Position numbers and translations under genes: made by a program
In this document: positions 1 to 7,350 of the stretch, piece after piece
How positions within the stretch are numbered: the stretch's first letter is position 1
Layout: the number at the start of each line of letters is the position of its first letter
The notes under the pieces: model-generated
What the model was told of the DNA's origin: nothing
The model's input: the letters and a program-made list of their open reading frames with translations, nothing else
Databases searched by the model: none
From: Clostridia bacterium
Lineage (GTDB): Bacteria > Bacillota_A > Clostridia > Christensenellales > Aristaeellaceae
Assembly (NCBI GenBank): GCA_017517815.1
Contig: JAFWYA010000068.1
Coordinates: 1 to 64,000, forward strand
Reading direction: 5' to 3'
Length of the DNA stretch: 64,000 bases

Positions 1-140
1 GCGCGCGATCGTTGCGCAAGCCATCTACTATTTCAACAATGAACGTCCCGTTCGGAAATTGAACGGAAAAACACCAGTCCTGTTTCGAACAGAACTGGTG
101 GCTTAGGTTATTTTCTGTCTACTAACTATTGACTACTTCA
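1..140 (+). mobile_element. Right end of an IS3-family insertion sequence
   Basis: The transposase tail is followed by bases 107-140, which end in ...TACTTCA. Read from the other strand this begins TGAAGTAGTCAATAG, and IS3-family terminal repeats usually begin with TG(A). The probable inverted repeat is about 116-140. The left end and the target-site duplication are outside the window, so the boundary is inferred. Confidence 0.5.
2..106 (+). CDS. IS3-family transposase, C-terminal end only
   Basis: The last 34 codons of an open frame enter from the left edge and stop at TAG 104-106. The peptide contains YYFNNERPVRKLNGKTPV, which matches the end of the DDE integrase core of IS3-family transposases (pattern Y-Y/F-N-x-x-R, then L-x-G-x-T/S-P). 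The catalytic residues lie outside the window, so activity cannot be judged. The downstream 35 bases look like the right end of the element. The neighbouring gene reads toward it on the other strand and is intact. Confidence 0.8.
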   Translation, partial: RAIVAQAIYYFNNERPVRKLNGKTPVLFRTELVA

Positions 141-164
141 GACTAAAAATCCGCTGCTTTTTTA

Positions 165-1343
165 TTATGCGTTGAATTTAACGTTCACGCCGTTGACCTG
201 TACGTCGCCGTCGGCCAGCACCAGAATGTAGCATTTGCCGTCGATGACGCGGGTTTCGATGAGGTCGCTGCGCTCGGGATCGACCCGGATGGATACGCTG
301 GGCGTTTCCACCTTGAACTGCTTGGGCGTGACCAGGTTGACTGCGGGCAGCTCGGCGTATGCGCCGAAGGTCTGGTCGTACTGCTCTTCAAAGGCAGCGG
401 CGCGTTCTTCGCTCACGCCGCAGTCCTCCAGCACCTGCTTGACTTCCTGCTTGCCCAGCTTGAGGGGCTCGGCGGTCTTGTCGGCCTTCTGCTCCTCGAT
501 CATGGTGCGCATAGTCTCATGCACGGCCTGCAGCACGTCCATGCTGCACTCCTCGGCGAGGGATTCCTGCAAAACGGTCTGGAAGGTTTCAGTCTGCGCA
601 GCGGCGGGCATGGGCTGCTCCTCCACGCCAAAGACGTTTCGAATATAGGCTTCGTGCGGGTTGGATGCGTCGCGGGTGTAGTACATGGCGCAGTAGATGT
701 TGGCGCTGCGTTCTTCGTACGCCGGGAACATGAAGCCCAGCTCCGGGTTGGCGACGGCCCAGTCCGCAAGACGCGCGTGGAAGAAGCTGTCTTCCACAAA
801 ATAGGTAAGCGCAGGCTTGGTCTGCTTCACGGGGCAGATACAGCCCAGAATGTAGCTGAACACGTCGGTGGACTGCTCATTGTCCGTTTCGCCGTTGTTG
901 TCCTTGTAGGCGATGTCATAGCCATCGTGCAGAAGTAAAATGAGATAGTTGCTGGCCGTCTGCTGCTCGTTTACGGACTGCGCGTCGGCGTTGCCTTCTT
1001 CGCGGATCCATTGAAGCGCACGCTCAAAATAGGCGTTCACAGCATCCTCGTCGGTCAGGCCGCTGTCGCGCATGTCGCTTAAAATTTTATGCTCTGCGCC
1101 GTCCATGACCTGCGAGGCGGAAAACTCCATCGTAAGCAGGTTCTGCCCCTGCGTGCCGGACAGCACTTTTTTGAACAGGGACATGTATTTTTCATTCTCC
1201 TCCTGCGGCAGGTGATAGATGGGCTGGGCAAAGGTCGAAATGACCTGCCCGGTATGATCGGCATAGCAGCCGCGGATGACGGTGGGGTAGCGTTTGTCGG
1301 GATTGAGTCTGCGGCGGATTTCCGCAATGTCGCGCTGATTCAT
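165..1343 (-). CDS. DUF4317 family protein
   Basis: A 392-residue protein whose N-terminus (MNQRDIAEIRRRLNPDK, then a GCY motif and S-T-F near residue 35) matches the DUF4317 family of Clostridia, which has no known function. No signal peptide or membrane segment is visible, so it is probably cytoplasmic. I chose the ATG at 1343 over an ATG two codons upstream because GAGGTG then sits 7 bases before it and family members start MNxxxIAEI. It diverges from the HD-domain gene. Opposed promoters overlap between them at 1365-1407. Confidence 0.85.
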   Translation of the reverse strand: MNQRDIAEIRRRLNPDKRYPTVIRGCYADHTGQVISTFAQPIYHLPQEENEKYMSLFKKVLSGTQGQNLLTMEFSASQVMDGAEHKILSDMRDSGLTDEDAVNAYFERALQWIREEGNADAQSVNEQQTASNYLILLLHDGYDIAYKDNNGETDNEQSTDVFSYILGCICPVKQTKPALTYFVEDSFFHARLADWAVANPELGFMFPAYEERSANIYCAMYYTRDASNPHEAYIRNVFGVEEQPMPAAAQTETFQTVLQESLAEECSMDVLQAVHETMRTMIEEQKADKTAEPLKLGKQEVKQVLEDCGVSEERAAAFEEQYDQTFGAYAELPAVNLVTPKQFKVETPSVSIRVDPERSDLIETRVIDGKCYILVLADGDVQVNGVNVKFNA

Positions 1344-1364
1344 TGGCATTCACCTCGGAAAGAC

Positions 1365-1393
1365 ATTGTACCACAGGTTTGCGTTTTTGGTAA
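1365..1393 (-). promoter_or_regulatory. Predicted promoter of the DUF4317 gene
   Basis: On the minus strand TTACCA, 17 bases, then TACAAT. It overlaps the divergent promoter of the HD-domain gene, so the two probably compete for polymerase. Confidence 0.5.
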
Positions 1394-1407
1394 GGTGGTG
1401 GTATGAT
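1379..1407 (+). promoter_or_regulatory. Predicted promoter of the HD-domain/amidohydrolase pair
   Basis: TTGCGT at 1379-1384, 17 bases, TATGAT at 1402-1407, about 36 bases before the ATG. It overlaps the opposed promoter at 1365-1393. Confidence 0.5.
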
Positions 1408-1443
1408 GGGAGAAATGATTTGCTTTTTCAGGAGGCGTTGAAT

Positions 1444-2025
1444 ATGAAGTCCAACCTTTCGCGCGACGAAGCGCTCAAGCTGCTTAAAACCTACAATCAG
1501 GAAGCATTCCACATTCAGCATGCGCTGACGGTGGAGGGTGTGATGCGCTGGTATGCCGGTGACCTTGGCTACGGGGACGACGCTGATTTCTGGGCCACGG
1601 TGGGCCTTTTGCACGACATCGACTTTGAACAGTGGCCGGAAGAGCACTGCAAAAAAGCGCCTGAGCTGCTCGTGGCTGCAGGCGTGGGCGAGGACATGAT
1701 CCATGCCATCTGCTCGCATGCCTATGGCCTGTGCTCCGATGTGGAGCCCGAGCACGAAATGGAAAAGGTGCTGTTTGCCATCGACGAGCTGACTGGCCTG
1801 ATCGGCGCGGCTGCGCTCATGCGCCCCAGCAAGAGCGTGATGGATATGGAAGTCAGCTCCATCAAAAAGAAGTTCAAGGACAAGAAGTTCGCCGCCGGCT
1901 GCTCACGCGACGTGATCACCCAGGGCGCAGAGCGTCTGGGCTGGGAACTGTCCGTGCTGTTTGAAAAGACCCTCGCCGCCATGCAGAGCTGCGAGGAAAG
2001 CATCCGCAATGAAATGAATGCCTGA
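1444..2025 (+). CDS. HD-domain phosphohydrolase family protein
   Basis: A 193-residue protein with HD-superfamily metal-site residues: His26, the His57-Asp58 pair (LLHDID), a histidine in SHAYG near residue 92 and an aspartate in AIDELTGL near 118. The superfamily hydrolyses phosphomonoesters or nucleotides, but the substrate cannot be read from sequence. The start is ATG 1444 with AGGAGG about 8 bases upstream. Its TGA lies in the ribosome site of the amidohydrolase gene 12 bases on, so the two are almost certainly one transcript. Confidence 0.85.
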   Translation: MKSNLSRDEALKLLKTYNQEAFHIQHALTVEGVMRWYAGDLGYGDDADFWATVGLLHDIDFEQWPEEHCKKAPELLVAAGVGEDMIHAICSHAYGLCSDVEPEHEMEKVLFAIDELTGLIGAAALMRPSKSVMDMEVSSIKKKFKDKKFAAGCSRDVITQGAERLGWELSVLFEKTLAAMQSCEESIRNEMNA

Positions 2026-2037
2026 GGAGGAAATACC

Positions 2038-3186
2038 ATGCTTCTGATCAAAAACGGTCTCATTCACGACGCTGTCAACCGCGAGCCTTATCAGGCGGAT
2101 ATTCTTGTCGAAAACGGCAAGATCGTCAAAATCGAAAAGGGCATCGCCTGCGAGAATGCTGAAGTGTACGACGTATCCGGCCTGGAAGTGTACCCCGGTT
2201 TTGTGGAGGCGCACTGCCATACGGGTCTGGATGGCTACGGCATCGGCTTTGAAGGCGCTGACTATAACGAGATGGGCGACATCGTCGCCTGCCATCTGCG
2301 CGCCATCGACGCTATTGAGCCCCGCGACAAGTGCCTGGTGGAAGCCCGCGAGGCGGGCGTGACCACGCTGTGCGCCGGCCCCGGCAGCGCCAATGTGCTG
2401 GGCGGCACCTTTGCGGCCTACAAGCCTGTGGGCAAGCGCATTGACGACATGGTCATCAGGGCTGAGGTCGCCATGAAGTGCGCCTTTGGCGAAAACCCCA
2501 AGCGCTGCTACCGCGAAAAGGGCAACTCCGCCCGCATGACCACCGCTGCCCGCCTGCGCGAAATGCTCTTTAAGGCCCGCGAGTATCAGCAGAAGCTGGA
2601 ACGCGCCGCCGGCGATCCTGAAAAGATGCCTGCCTTTGATATGAAGCTCAACGCCATGCTGCCGGTGCTTCGCAAGGAGATCCCTCTCAAGGCACATGCC
2701 CATCAGGCGGACGACTTGTTCACCGCCCTGCGCATTGCCCGTGAGTTTGACGTAAACATCACCCTTGAGCATGTGACGGAAGGCCATCTGGTGGTGGAGG
2801 AGCTGGCCAGCGAAAACGTGATGCTGGCCGTCGGGCCCACGCTGACCCATGCCAGCAAGTTTGAGCTGCGCAACAAGAGCTGGGAGACCCCCGTTGCGCT
2901 CAGCAAGGCCGGCTGCCATGTGTCCATCATCACCGATGCGCCGGTGATCCCGCAGCAGTATCTGCCGCTTTGCGCGGGCCTGGCTGTAAAGGCCGGCATG
3001 GATCCCTTTGAGGCGCTCAAGGCCATCACCATCAACCCTGCCGAGCATGCGCTGGTGGCTGACCGCGTGGGTTCGCTGGAAGTGGGCAAGGACGCCGACA
3101 TCGTCGTCACCGATGGCTCTCCCTTCGAGGTGAATACCACCGTTAAGGCTGTGTTCATCGACGGCAACAAGGTGCATGAAGCGTAA
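2038..3186 (+). CDS. Metal-dependent amidohydrolase (imidazolonepropionase-like)
   Basis: A 382-residue protein of the amidohydrolase superfamily. His59-x-His61 in EAHCHTG forms the first metal pair after a short N-terminal beta domain. Later ligands are the histidines in KAHAHQADD and TLEHVTEG and the aspartate in IITDAPV. The C-terminus (GSLEVGKDADIVV) is the usual returning beta strand. It is probably a cytoplasmic cyclic-amide or dipeptide hydrolase, with unknown substrate. GAGGAGG overlaps the stop of the upstream HD gene, indicating coupled expression. A terminator follows. Confidence 0.88.
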   Translation: MLLIKNGLIHDAVNREPYQADILVENGKIVKIEKGIACENAEVYDVSGLEVYPGFVEAHCHTGLDGYGIGFEGADYNEMGDIVACHLRAIDAIEPRDKCLVEAREAGVTTLCAGPGSANVLGGTFAAYKPVGKRIDDMVIRAEVAMKCAFGENPKRCYREKGNSARMTTAARLREMLFKAREYQQKLERAAGDPEKMPAFDMKLNAMLPVLRKEIPLKAHAHQADDLFTALRIAREFDVNITLEHVTEGHLVVEELASENVMLAVGPTLTHASKFELRNKSWETPVALSKAGCHVSIITDAPVIPQQYLPLCAGLAVKAGMDPFEALKAITINPAEHALVADRVGSLEVGKDADIVVTDGSPFEVNTTVKAVFIDGNKVHEA

Positions 3187-3199
3187 GCAATCCTTTTGA

Positions 3200-3231
3200 A
3201 AGCGACTGCCGTTACGGCAGCCGCTTTTCTT
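3200..3231 (+). terminator. Rho-independent terminator after the amidohydrolase
   Basis: A hairpin with arms AAGCGACTGCCG and CGGCAGCCGCTT (one mismatch), a short loop, and a TTTTCTTC tract. Confidence 0.7.
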
Positions 3232-3245
3232 CACCTGCTTTTCAG

Positions 3246-3275
3246 TTGACACTTTCTGCATGCGCATGGTATGCT
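3246..3275 (+). promoter_or_regulatory. Predicted promoter of the tandem L,D-transpeptidases
   Basis: TTGACA at 3246-3251, 18 bases, TATGCT at 3270-3275, about 87 bases before the first transpeptidase start. Confidence 0.55.
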
Positions 3276-3362
3276 TCATTTGTATGCCGTTTTTTGCATG
3301 AAAATGCGGTCTGGCATCGTTAGAATCACGTGACCCCTTTCCGTAACGAAAAGGAGCTGCTT

Positions 3363-4832
3363 ATGAAGCAATTTATTCAGAAGACTGTATGCCTGCTTTT
3401 GTCTGTTCTTTTGCTTGGGGCGTACCTGCCGCAGGCACATGCCAAAACTGTGGAGCAGTGGCTGGAGGGCTTTGATACCGGCGAGGTGTGGTTTGGCGAG
3501 GACTTCCATTATGACATCACCGACGAGGAGGCCTGCTGGGAGCTTTTGCAAAAGCCCATCACCATTCTGGATGCGGGCCAGCGCGAGGAGATCTATCCCC
3601 GCCAGACGCCCGACGGCAAGAAGGTGAACAACGATAAGCTGGGCGGCTTCATCAACGGCGCGTCGGCTGCCGTGCATGTGCTGGGCGAGGATGAAAACGG
3701 CTGGACGCTCATTGAAGGCATCGACTATTACAACCGCGTCATCCGCGGCTATGTGCGCACCAAGCTGCTCAAAACCGTTACGCCCAATGAAAAGTATGGC
3801 GTGATCATCGACAAGCTGACCCAGCGGCTGTATGTGTTCATCGACGGAAAGCTCTGGGACAGCTGCCTGATCTCCACCGGGTTGCCCAACGACGAGCAGT
3901 CCTACAACGAAACGGCCGCAGGCGAATATCTCATCTGCAGCTGGGTGGGCGACTTTGACAGTGAGGGCATGATTTGCGCGACCGCTCTGCGTTTCAATGG
4001 CGGCGACATGATCCACGAGGTGCCGCACAAGATCAACTATGACGGCACCCAAAGCTACTGGCGCTGGGAGGCATTGCTGGGACAGAAGGCCAGCCATGGC
4101 TGCGTGCGCACCCAGCGTATCGAAACTGAAAAGGGCCTCAACGCCCGCTGGCTGTGGGACAACCTCAAAAAGAACACCAAGGTCGTCATCTGGGACGACA
4201 AGGGCCGAAAGATGCCCTACCCGGACGACGAACGCATGCTGTTTTACAATCCCAACGGCGGCAACTACTATCACGCCGATCAGTACTGCAATACTGTGCG
4301 CAGCAAGTATCTGCCGTTGGCAGACTTTACCTATGTGCAGCTGGACGAAGTGCAGTTTCTGGGGCTGGATCCCTGCACCACCTGCCAGCCGCCACGCCGC
4401 AAAAGCCTGATTGCCAAGGAAAATCTGGCGCGCGGAGCCATCACGCAGGAAGAGTATTTGGCGGCGCTCACGCCCATTCCCTATCCGGATGAGGCGCTGG
4501 AGCTGTACTACAACCCCAAGGGCGGCAAGTATTACCACGCCACGGCACGCTGCTCCAGCGTGAAGGAACGCTTTCTGCCGCTGACGGGCTTTGCCTACGG
4601 CGAACTGGAAGCGGACGGCTTTGCGTCCCTGACGCCCTGCCCGTACTGCAGCCCGGTCAGCCGCAAATCGGTCATCGACGAGCAGAACCGCGAGATGGGT
4701 CTCGATCCTGAGGCCATCGCCACGGCGCTGGAGGACGAGGGAGAAGAGTCCTTTGTCGAAAGCGAACTAGCCATCGTTGTAGACGATCTGGACACCGAAG
4801 AAGTCTCCATTTCCATCACGGATGGCTTCTGA
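3363..4832 (+). CDS. Secreted L,D-transpeptidase (YkuD) with two Ada-like Cys/His modules
   Basis: A 489-residue exported protein. The signal peptide covers about residues 1-25 (cleavage near AHA). An SH3b-like segment spans roughly 35-135 and a YkuD catalytic domain roughly 140-280, with SHGCVR and nucleophile Cys247. Two C-terminal repeats (about 293-345 and 380-430) share YYNPxGGxYYH, H-x4-C, then C-x28-C-x2-C in a PCxxC context, resembling the zinc-binding module of Ada. The tail is acidic. It should form 3-3 peptidoglycan crosslinks or attach proteins; the modules' role is unknown. The start is ATG 3363 behind AAAAGGAG. A paralogue follows after 22 bases. Confidence 0.88.
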   Translation: MKQFIQKTVCLLLSVLLLGAYLPQAHAKTVEQWLEGFDTGEVWFGEDFHYDITDEEACWELLQKPITILDAGQREEIYPRQTPDGKKVNNDKLGGFINGASAAVHVLGEDENGWTLIEGIDYYNRVIRGYVRTKLLKTVTPNEKYGVIIDKLTQRLYVFIDGKLWDSCLISTGLPNDEQSYNETAAGEYLICSWVGDFDSEGMICATALRFNGGDMIHEVPHKINYDGTQSYWRWEALLGQKASHGCVRTQRIETEKGLNARWLWDNLKKNTKVVIWDDKGRKMPYPDDERMLFYNPNGGNYYHADQYCNTVRSKYLPLADFTYVQLDEVQFLGLDPCTTCQPPRRKSLIAKENLARGAITQEEYLAALTPIPYPDEALELYYNPKGGKYYHATARCSSVKERFLPLTGFAYGELEADGFASLTPCPYCSPVSRKSVIDEQNREMGLDPEAIATALEDEGEESFVESELAIVVDDLDTEEVSISITDGF

Positions 4833-4854
4833 TCAACCAAAGGAGAATGTACGC

Positions 4855-6057
4855 ATGAAGCGCATTGCTGTGCTGCTGTGCGCGCTTATGGCGCTGCAGC
4901 CCCTTTTTGCCCTTGCTGCGGGTGAAAAGAACAAGGATAACCTGCCCATTGGCGATCTGGCCGGGTTTGACGGCGGCTGGACGTGGTTTGGCGAGGACTT
5001 CCATTATGACATCACCAATGAGGAAGCCTGCTGGGAGCTTCTGCAAAGGCCCGTCACCGTGCTGGACGCTGAAGAAAACAGCCCGGTCTATCCGCTGGAT
5101 GCGCCCGACGGCAACCGCGTGGTGAACCAGTGGCAGGGCGGCTTCATCAACGGTTCGCAGGCTGCTGTGCATGTACTGGGCGAAGATGAGGACGGGTGGA
5201 CACTGATTGAAGGGTTGGACTATTACGATCGCGTCATCCGCGGCTATGTGAAGACTAGCCTGCTCAAAACCGTTACACCCAACGAAAAATATGGCATCAT
5301 CATCGACAAGCTGACCCAGCGCCTGTATATGTTCATTGACGGAAAGCTCTGGTCTGACTGCGCCGTATCCACGGGGCTGGTGGATCTCAGACTTAATCAG
5401 CCCTATAACGAAACCGCCAGCGGCGAGTACCTCATTGGCAACTGGGTGGGCGGCTTTGACAGTGAGGGCATGTATTGCGCCATGGGTATCCGCTTCAACG
5501 GCGGCGACCTGCTGCATGAGGTGCCCGGCGTGCCCATGGCCGACGGCAGCTACAGCTTTACCAAGTTTGGTTCCCAGCTGGGCCGCAAGGCCAGCCACGG
5601 CTGTGTGCGCGTGCAGCGCACTCCCAACGACGACGGCCTGTGCATCAGCTGGCTGTGGGAAAACCTGAAGCGCAACACCAAGGTGGTTATCTGGGATGAC
5701 GACGGCCGCACCATTCCCTATCCTGATGACAGCACCCAGCTGTACTACAACCCAAACGGCGGCACCAGCTATCATGCCAGCGCCACCTGCCGCAGCGTGC
5801 GCGACAAATACCTGCCGCTGACCGGCTTTGCCTATGCCGAGCTGGACAGCACCTATGCCAAACTGGATCCCTGTCCGCACTGCGTGCCCGCGCAGCGCAA
5901 ATCCATCATCGACGAGCGCAATGAACAGTGGTTTGAGCTGGCCGAGGCGCTGAACCATCCTATGGTTACGGGTGAGACAGTCGCTGAAGGCGTGAGCGTC
6001 GTGGTGGGGGAGGACGATGAATCGGCGTACGGCGAAGTGAGCATTATCATCAAGTGA
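4855..6057 (+). CDS. Secreted L,D-transpeptidase (YkuD), paralogue with one Ada-like module
   Basis: A 400-residue paralogue of the preceding gene with the same order: signal peptide (about 1-22), SH3b-like segment, and YkuD domain with SHGCVR and nucleophile Cys250. It has only one C-terminal Cys/His module (H-x4-C, C-x27-C-x2-C), roughly residues 300-350. A 34-base block (4983-5016) is identical to 3488-3521 in the upstream gene, so the pair arose by duplication and may undergo gene conversion. The start is ATG 4855 after AAAGGAGA. A strong terminator ends the two-gene unit. Confidence 0.88.
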   Translation: MKRIAVLLCALMALQPLFALAAGEKNKDNLPIGDLAGFDGGWTWFGEDFHYDITNEEACWELLQRPVTVLDAEENSPVYPLDAPDGNRVVNQWQGGFINGSQAAVHVLGEDEDGWTLIEGLDYYDRVIRGYVKTSLLKTVTPNEKYGIIIDKLTQRLYMFIDGKLWSDCAVSTGLVDLRLNQPYNETASGEYLIGNWVGGFDSEGMYCAMGIRFNGGDLLHEVPGVPMADGSYSFTKFGSQLGRKASHGCVRVQRTPNDDGLCISWLWENLKRNTKVVIWDDDGRTIPYPDDSTQLYYNPNGGTSYHASATCRSVRDKYLPLTGFAYAELDSTYAKLDPCPHCVPAQRKSIIDERNEQWFELAEALNHPMVTGETVAEGVSVVVGEDDESAYGEVSIIIK

Positions 6058-6081
6058 AAAAGAGCCGCAAGGCTCTTTTTT
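6057..6081 (+). terminator. Rho-independent terminator after the transpeptidase pair
   Basis: AAAAAGAGCC, loop GCAA, GGCTCTTTTTT. The stem begins at the stop codon, and the A and T tracts on both sides allow bidirectional action. Confidence 0.85.
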
Positions 6082-6134
6082 GGTACGATTTTTGTGTAAT
6101 TGGGGAAAAATTTCGTATTATTCACCAAACCAAC

Positions 6135-6163
6135 TTGTATACTAGTAAACAATGTGCTACAAT
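6135..6163 (+). promoter_or_regulatory. uxu operon promoter with overlapping GntR-type operator
   Basis: TTGTAT (6135-6140), 17 bases, TACAAT (6158-6163). The 18 bases 6135-6152 form an inverted repeat, TTGTATACT / AGTAAACAA, with 8 of 9 positions symmetric. It covers the -35 box and half the spacer, the position expected for a repressor. The GntR/FCD gene at the end of this operon is the natural candidate. Confidence 0.65.
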
Positions 6164-6190
6164 AGGATCATCAAAGGAGGGCGAATTTCC

Positions 6191-7273
6191 ATGAAAATGA
6201 CATTCCGCTGGTATGGTTCCCAGATCGACCCCATCCCCCTGAAGTATGTGAAGCAGATTCCCGGTATGAGCGGCCTGATGGGCCTGCTGGACAAGCCCGC
6301 CGGCGTTGTCTGGGAAGAGGACGAGATCAAGGCGCTGGTTGATGAAGTGCATGCCTGCGGTCTCGAACTTGAGGTCATCGAAAGCGTCAACGTGCACGAG
6401 GACATCAAGATGGGTCTGCCCACCCGTGACGAATACATTGCCAACTACATCACCACCATCCGCAACCTGGCCAAGTATGGCGTGAAGGTCATCGTTTACA
6501 ACTTCATGCCCGTGTTTGACTGGCTGCGCACCGACCTGGCCCGCGAGATCCCCGAAGACGGCTCCAACAGCCTGTACTTCAACGAGGTGGATTTGGGCGA
6601 AATGGGCCCCATGGAAATCGTGCGCCGCACCGCCGAAGACTCCAAGGGCTTCACCCTGCCCGGCTGGGAGCCCGAGCGTCTGGCCCTGCTGGAGACCACC
6701 CTCAAGCAGTACGAAGGCATCACCCCCGATATGCTGCGCGAGAACTACAAGTACTTCCTGGAGCGTGTGTGCCCCGTTTGTGAGGAAGTCGGCGTTCGCA
6801 TGGCATGCCATCCCGACGACCCCGCCTGGCCCATCTTCGGCCTGCCCCGCATCGCCCACAGCCAGGAGGATTACGACAAGATCGTAAAGCTGTACGACAG
6901 CCCCGCCAACACCCTGTGCCTGTGCACCGGCTCTCTGGGCTCCAACCCCGAAAACGACATTCCCGCCATCATCCGTCACTTCGGTGAGATGGACCGCATC
7001 GGCGCCATGCACGTGCGCAACGTGAAGTACCTGGGCTACCGCCATTTCCGCGAAGCCGCTCACCTGTCCTCCACCGGCGATCTGGATATGTACGAGATCA
7101 TGAAGGCCATTTACGACACCTGCCCCGACACCTACATCCGCCCCGACCATGGCCGCATGATCTGGGACGAGGAAGGCCGTCCCGGCTATGGCCTGTTCGA
7201 CCGCGCGCTGGGCGCCTGTTACCTCAACGGTATCTGGGAGACCCTGTGCAAGGAGCACGGGCAGAAGGGCTGA
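6191..7273 (+). CDS. uxuA: Mannonate dehydratase
   Basis: A 360-residue cytoplasmic enzyme that dehydrates D-mannonate to 2-keto-3-deoxygluconate in hexuronate catabolism. The protein matches UxuA from end to end: the FRWYG start, a [12 protein letters not shown] segment, [16 protein letters not shown] with metal-site residues, HVRN, and the C-terminal RPDHGR. Length is normal for the family. The start is ATG 6191 behind AAAGGAGG. uxuB and a GntR regulator follow in the same direction. The stop codon lies in a hairpin also found at the end of secA. Confidence 0.95.
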   Translation: MKMTFRWYGSQIDPIPLKYVKQIPGMSGLMGLLDKPAGVVWEEDEIKALVDEVHACGLELEVIESVNVHEDIKMGLPTRDEYIANYITTIRNLAKYGVKVIVYNFMPVFDWLRTDLAREIPEDGSNSLYFNEVDLGEMGPMEIVRRTAEDSKGFTLPGWEPERLALLETTLKQYEGITPDMLRENYKYFLERVCPVCEEVGVRMACHPDDPAWPIFGLPRIAHSQEDYDKIVKLYDSPANTLCLCTGSLGSNPENDIPAIIRHFGEMDRIGAMHVRNVKYLGYRHFREAAHLSSTGDLDMYEIMKAIYDTCPDTYIRPDHGRMIWDEEGRPGYGLFDRALGACYLNGIWETLCKEHGQKG

Positions 7274-7312
7274 CGCCCTTCACCCATCACTGCGGCCCTG
7301 AAAAGGGCCGCA
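7264..7312 (+). repeat. Two hairpins between uxuA and uxuB; first one repeated at secA
   Basis: Hairpin 1 (AAGGGC-TGAC-GCCCTT, 7265-7280) contains the uxuA stop. The 24 bases 7264-7287 recur at 20539-20562 at the end of secA with one mismatch. Hairpin 2 (TGCGGCCCT-GAAA-AGGGCCGCA) occupies 7291-7312. Neither has a U-tract, so mRNA stabilisation or segmental control between uxuA and uxuB is more likely than full termination. Confidence 0.6.
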
Positions 7313-7350
7313 GAGTTGACTTTGTTTCAATCAAAAAGGAGATCACCACC

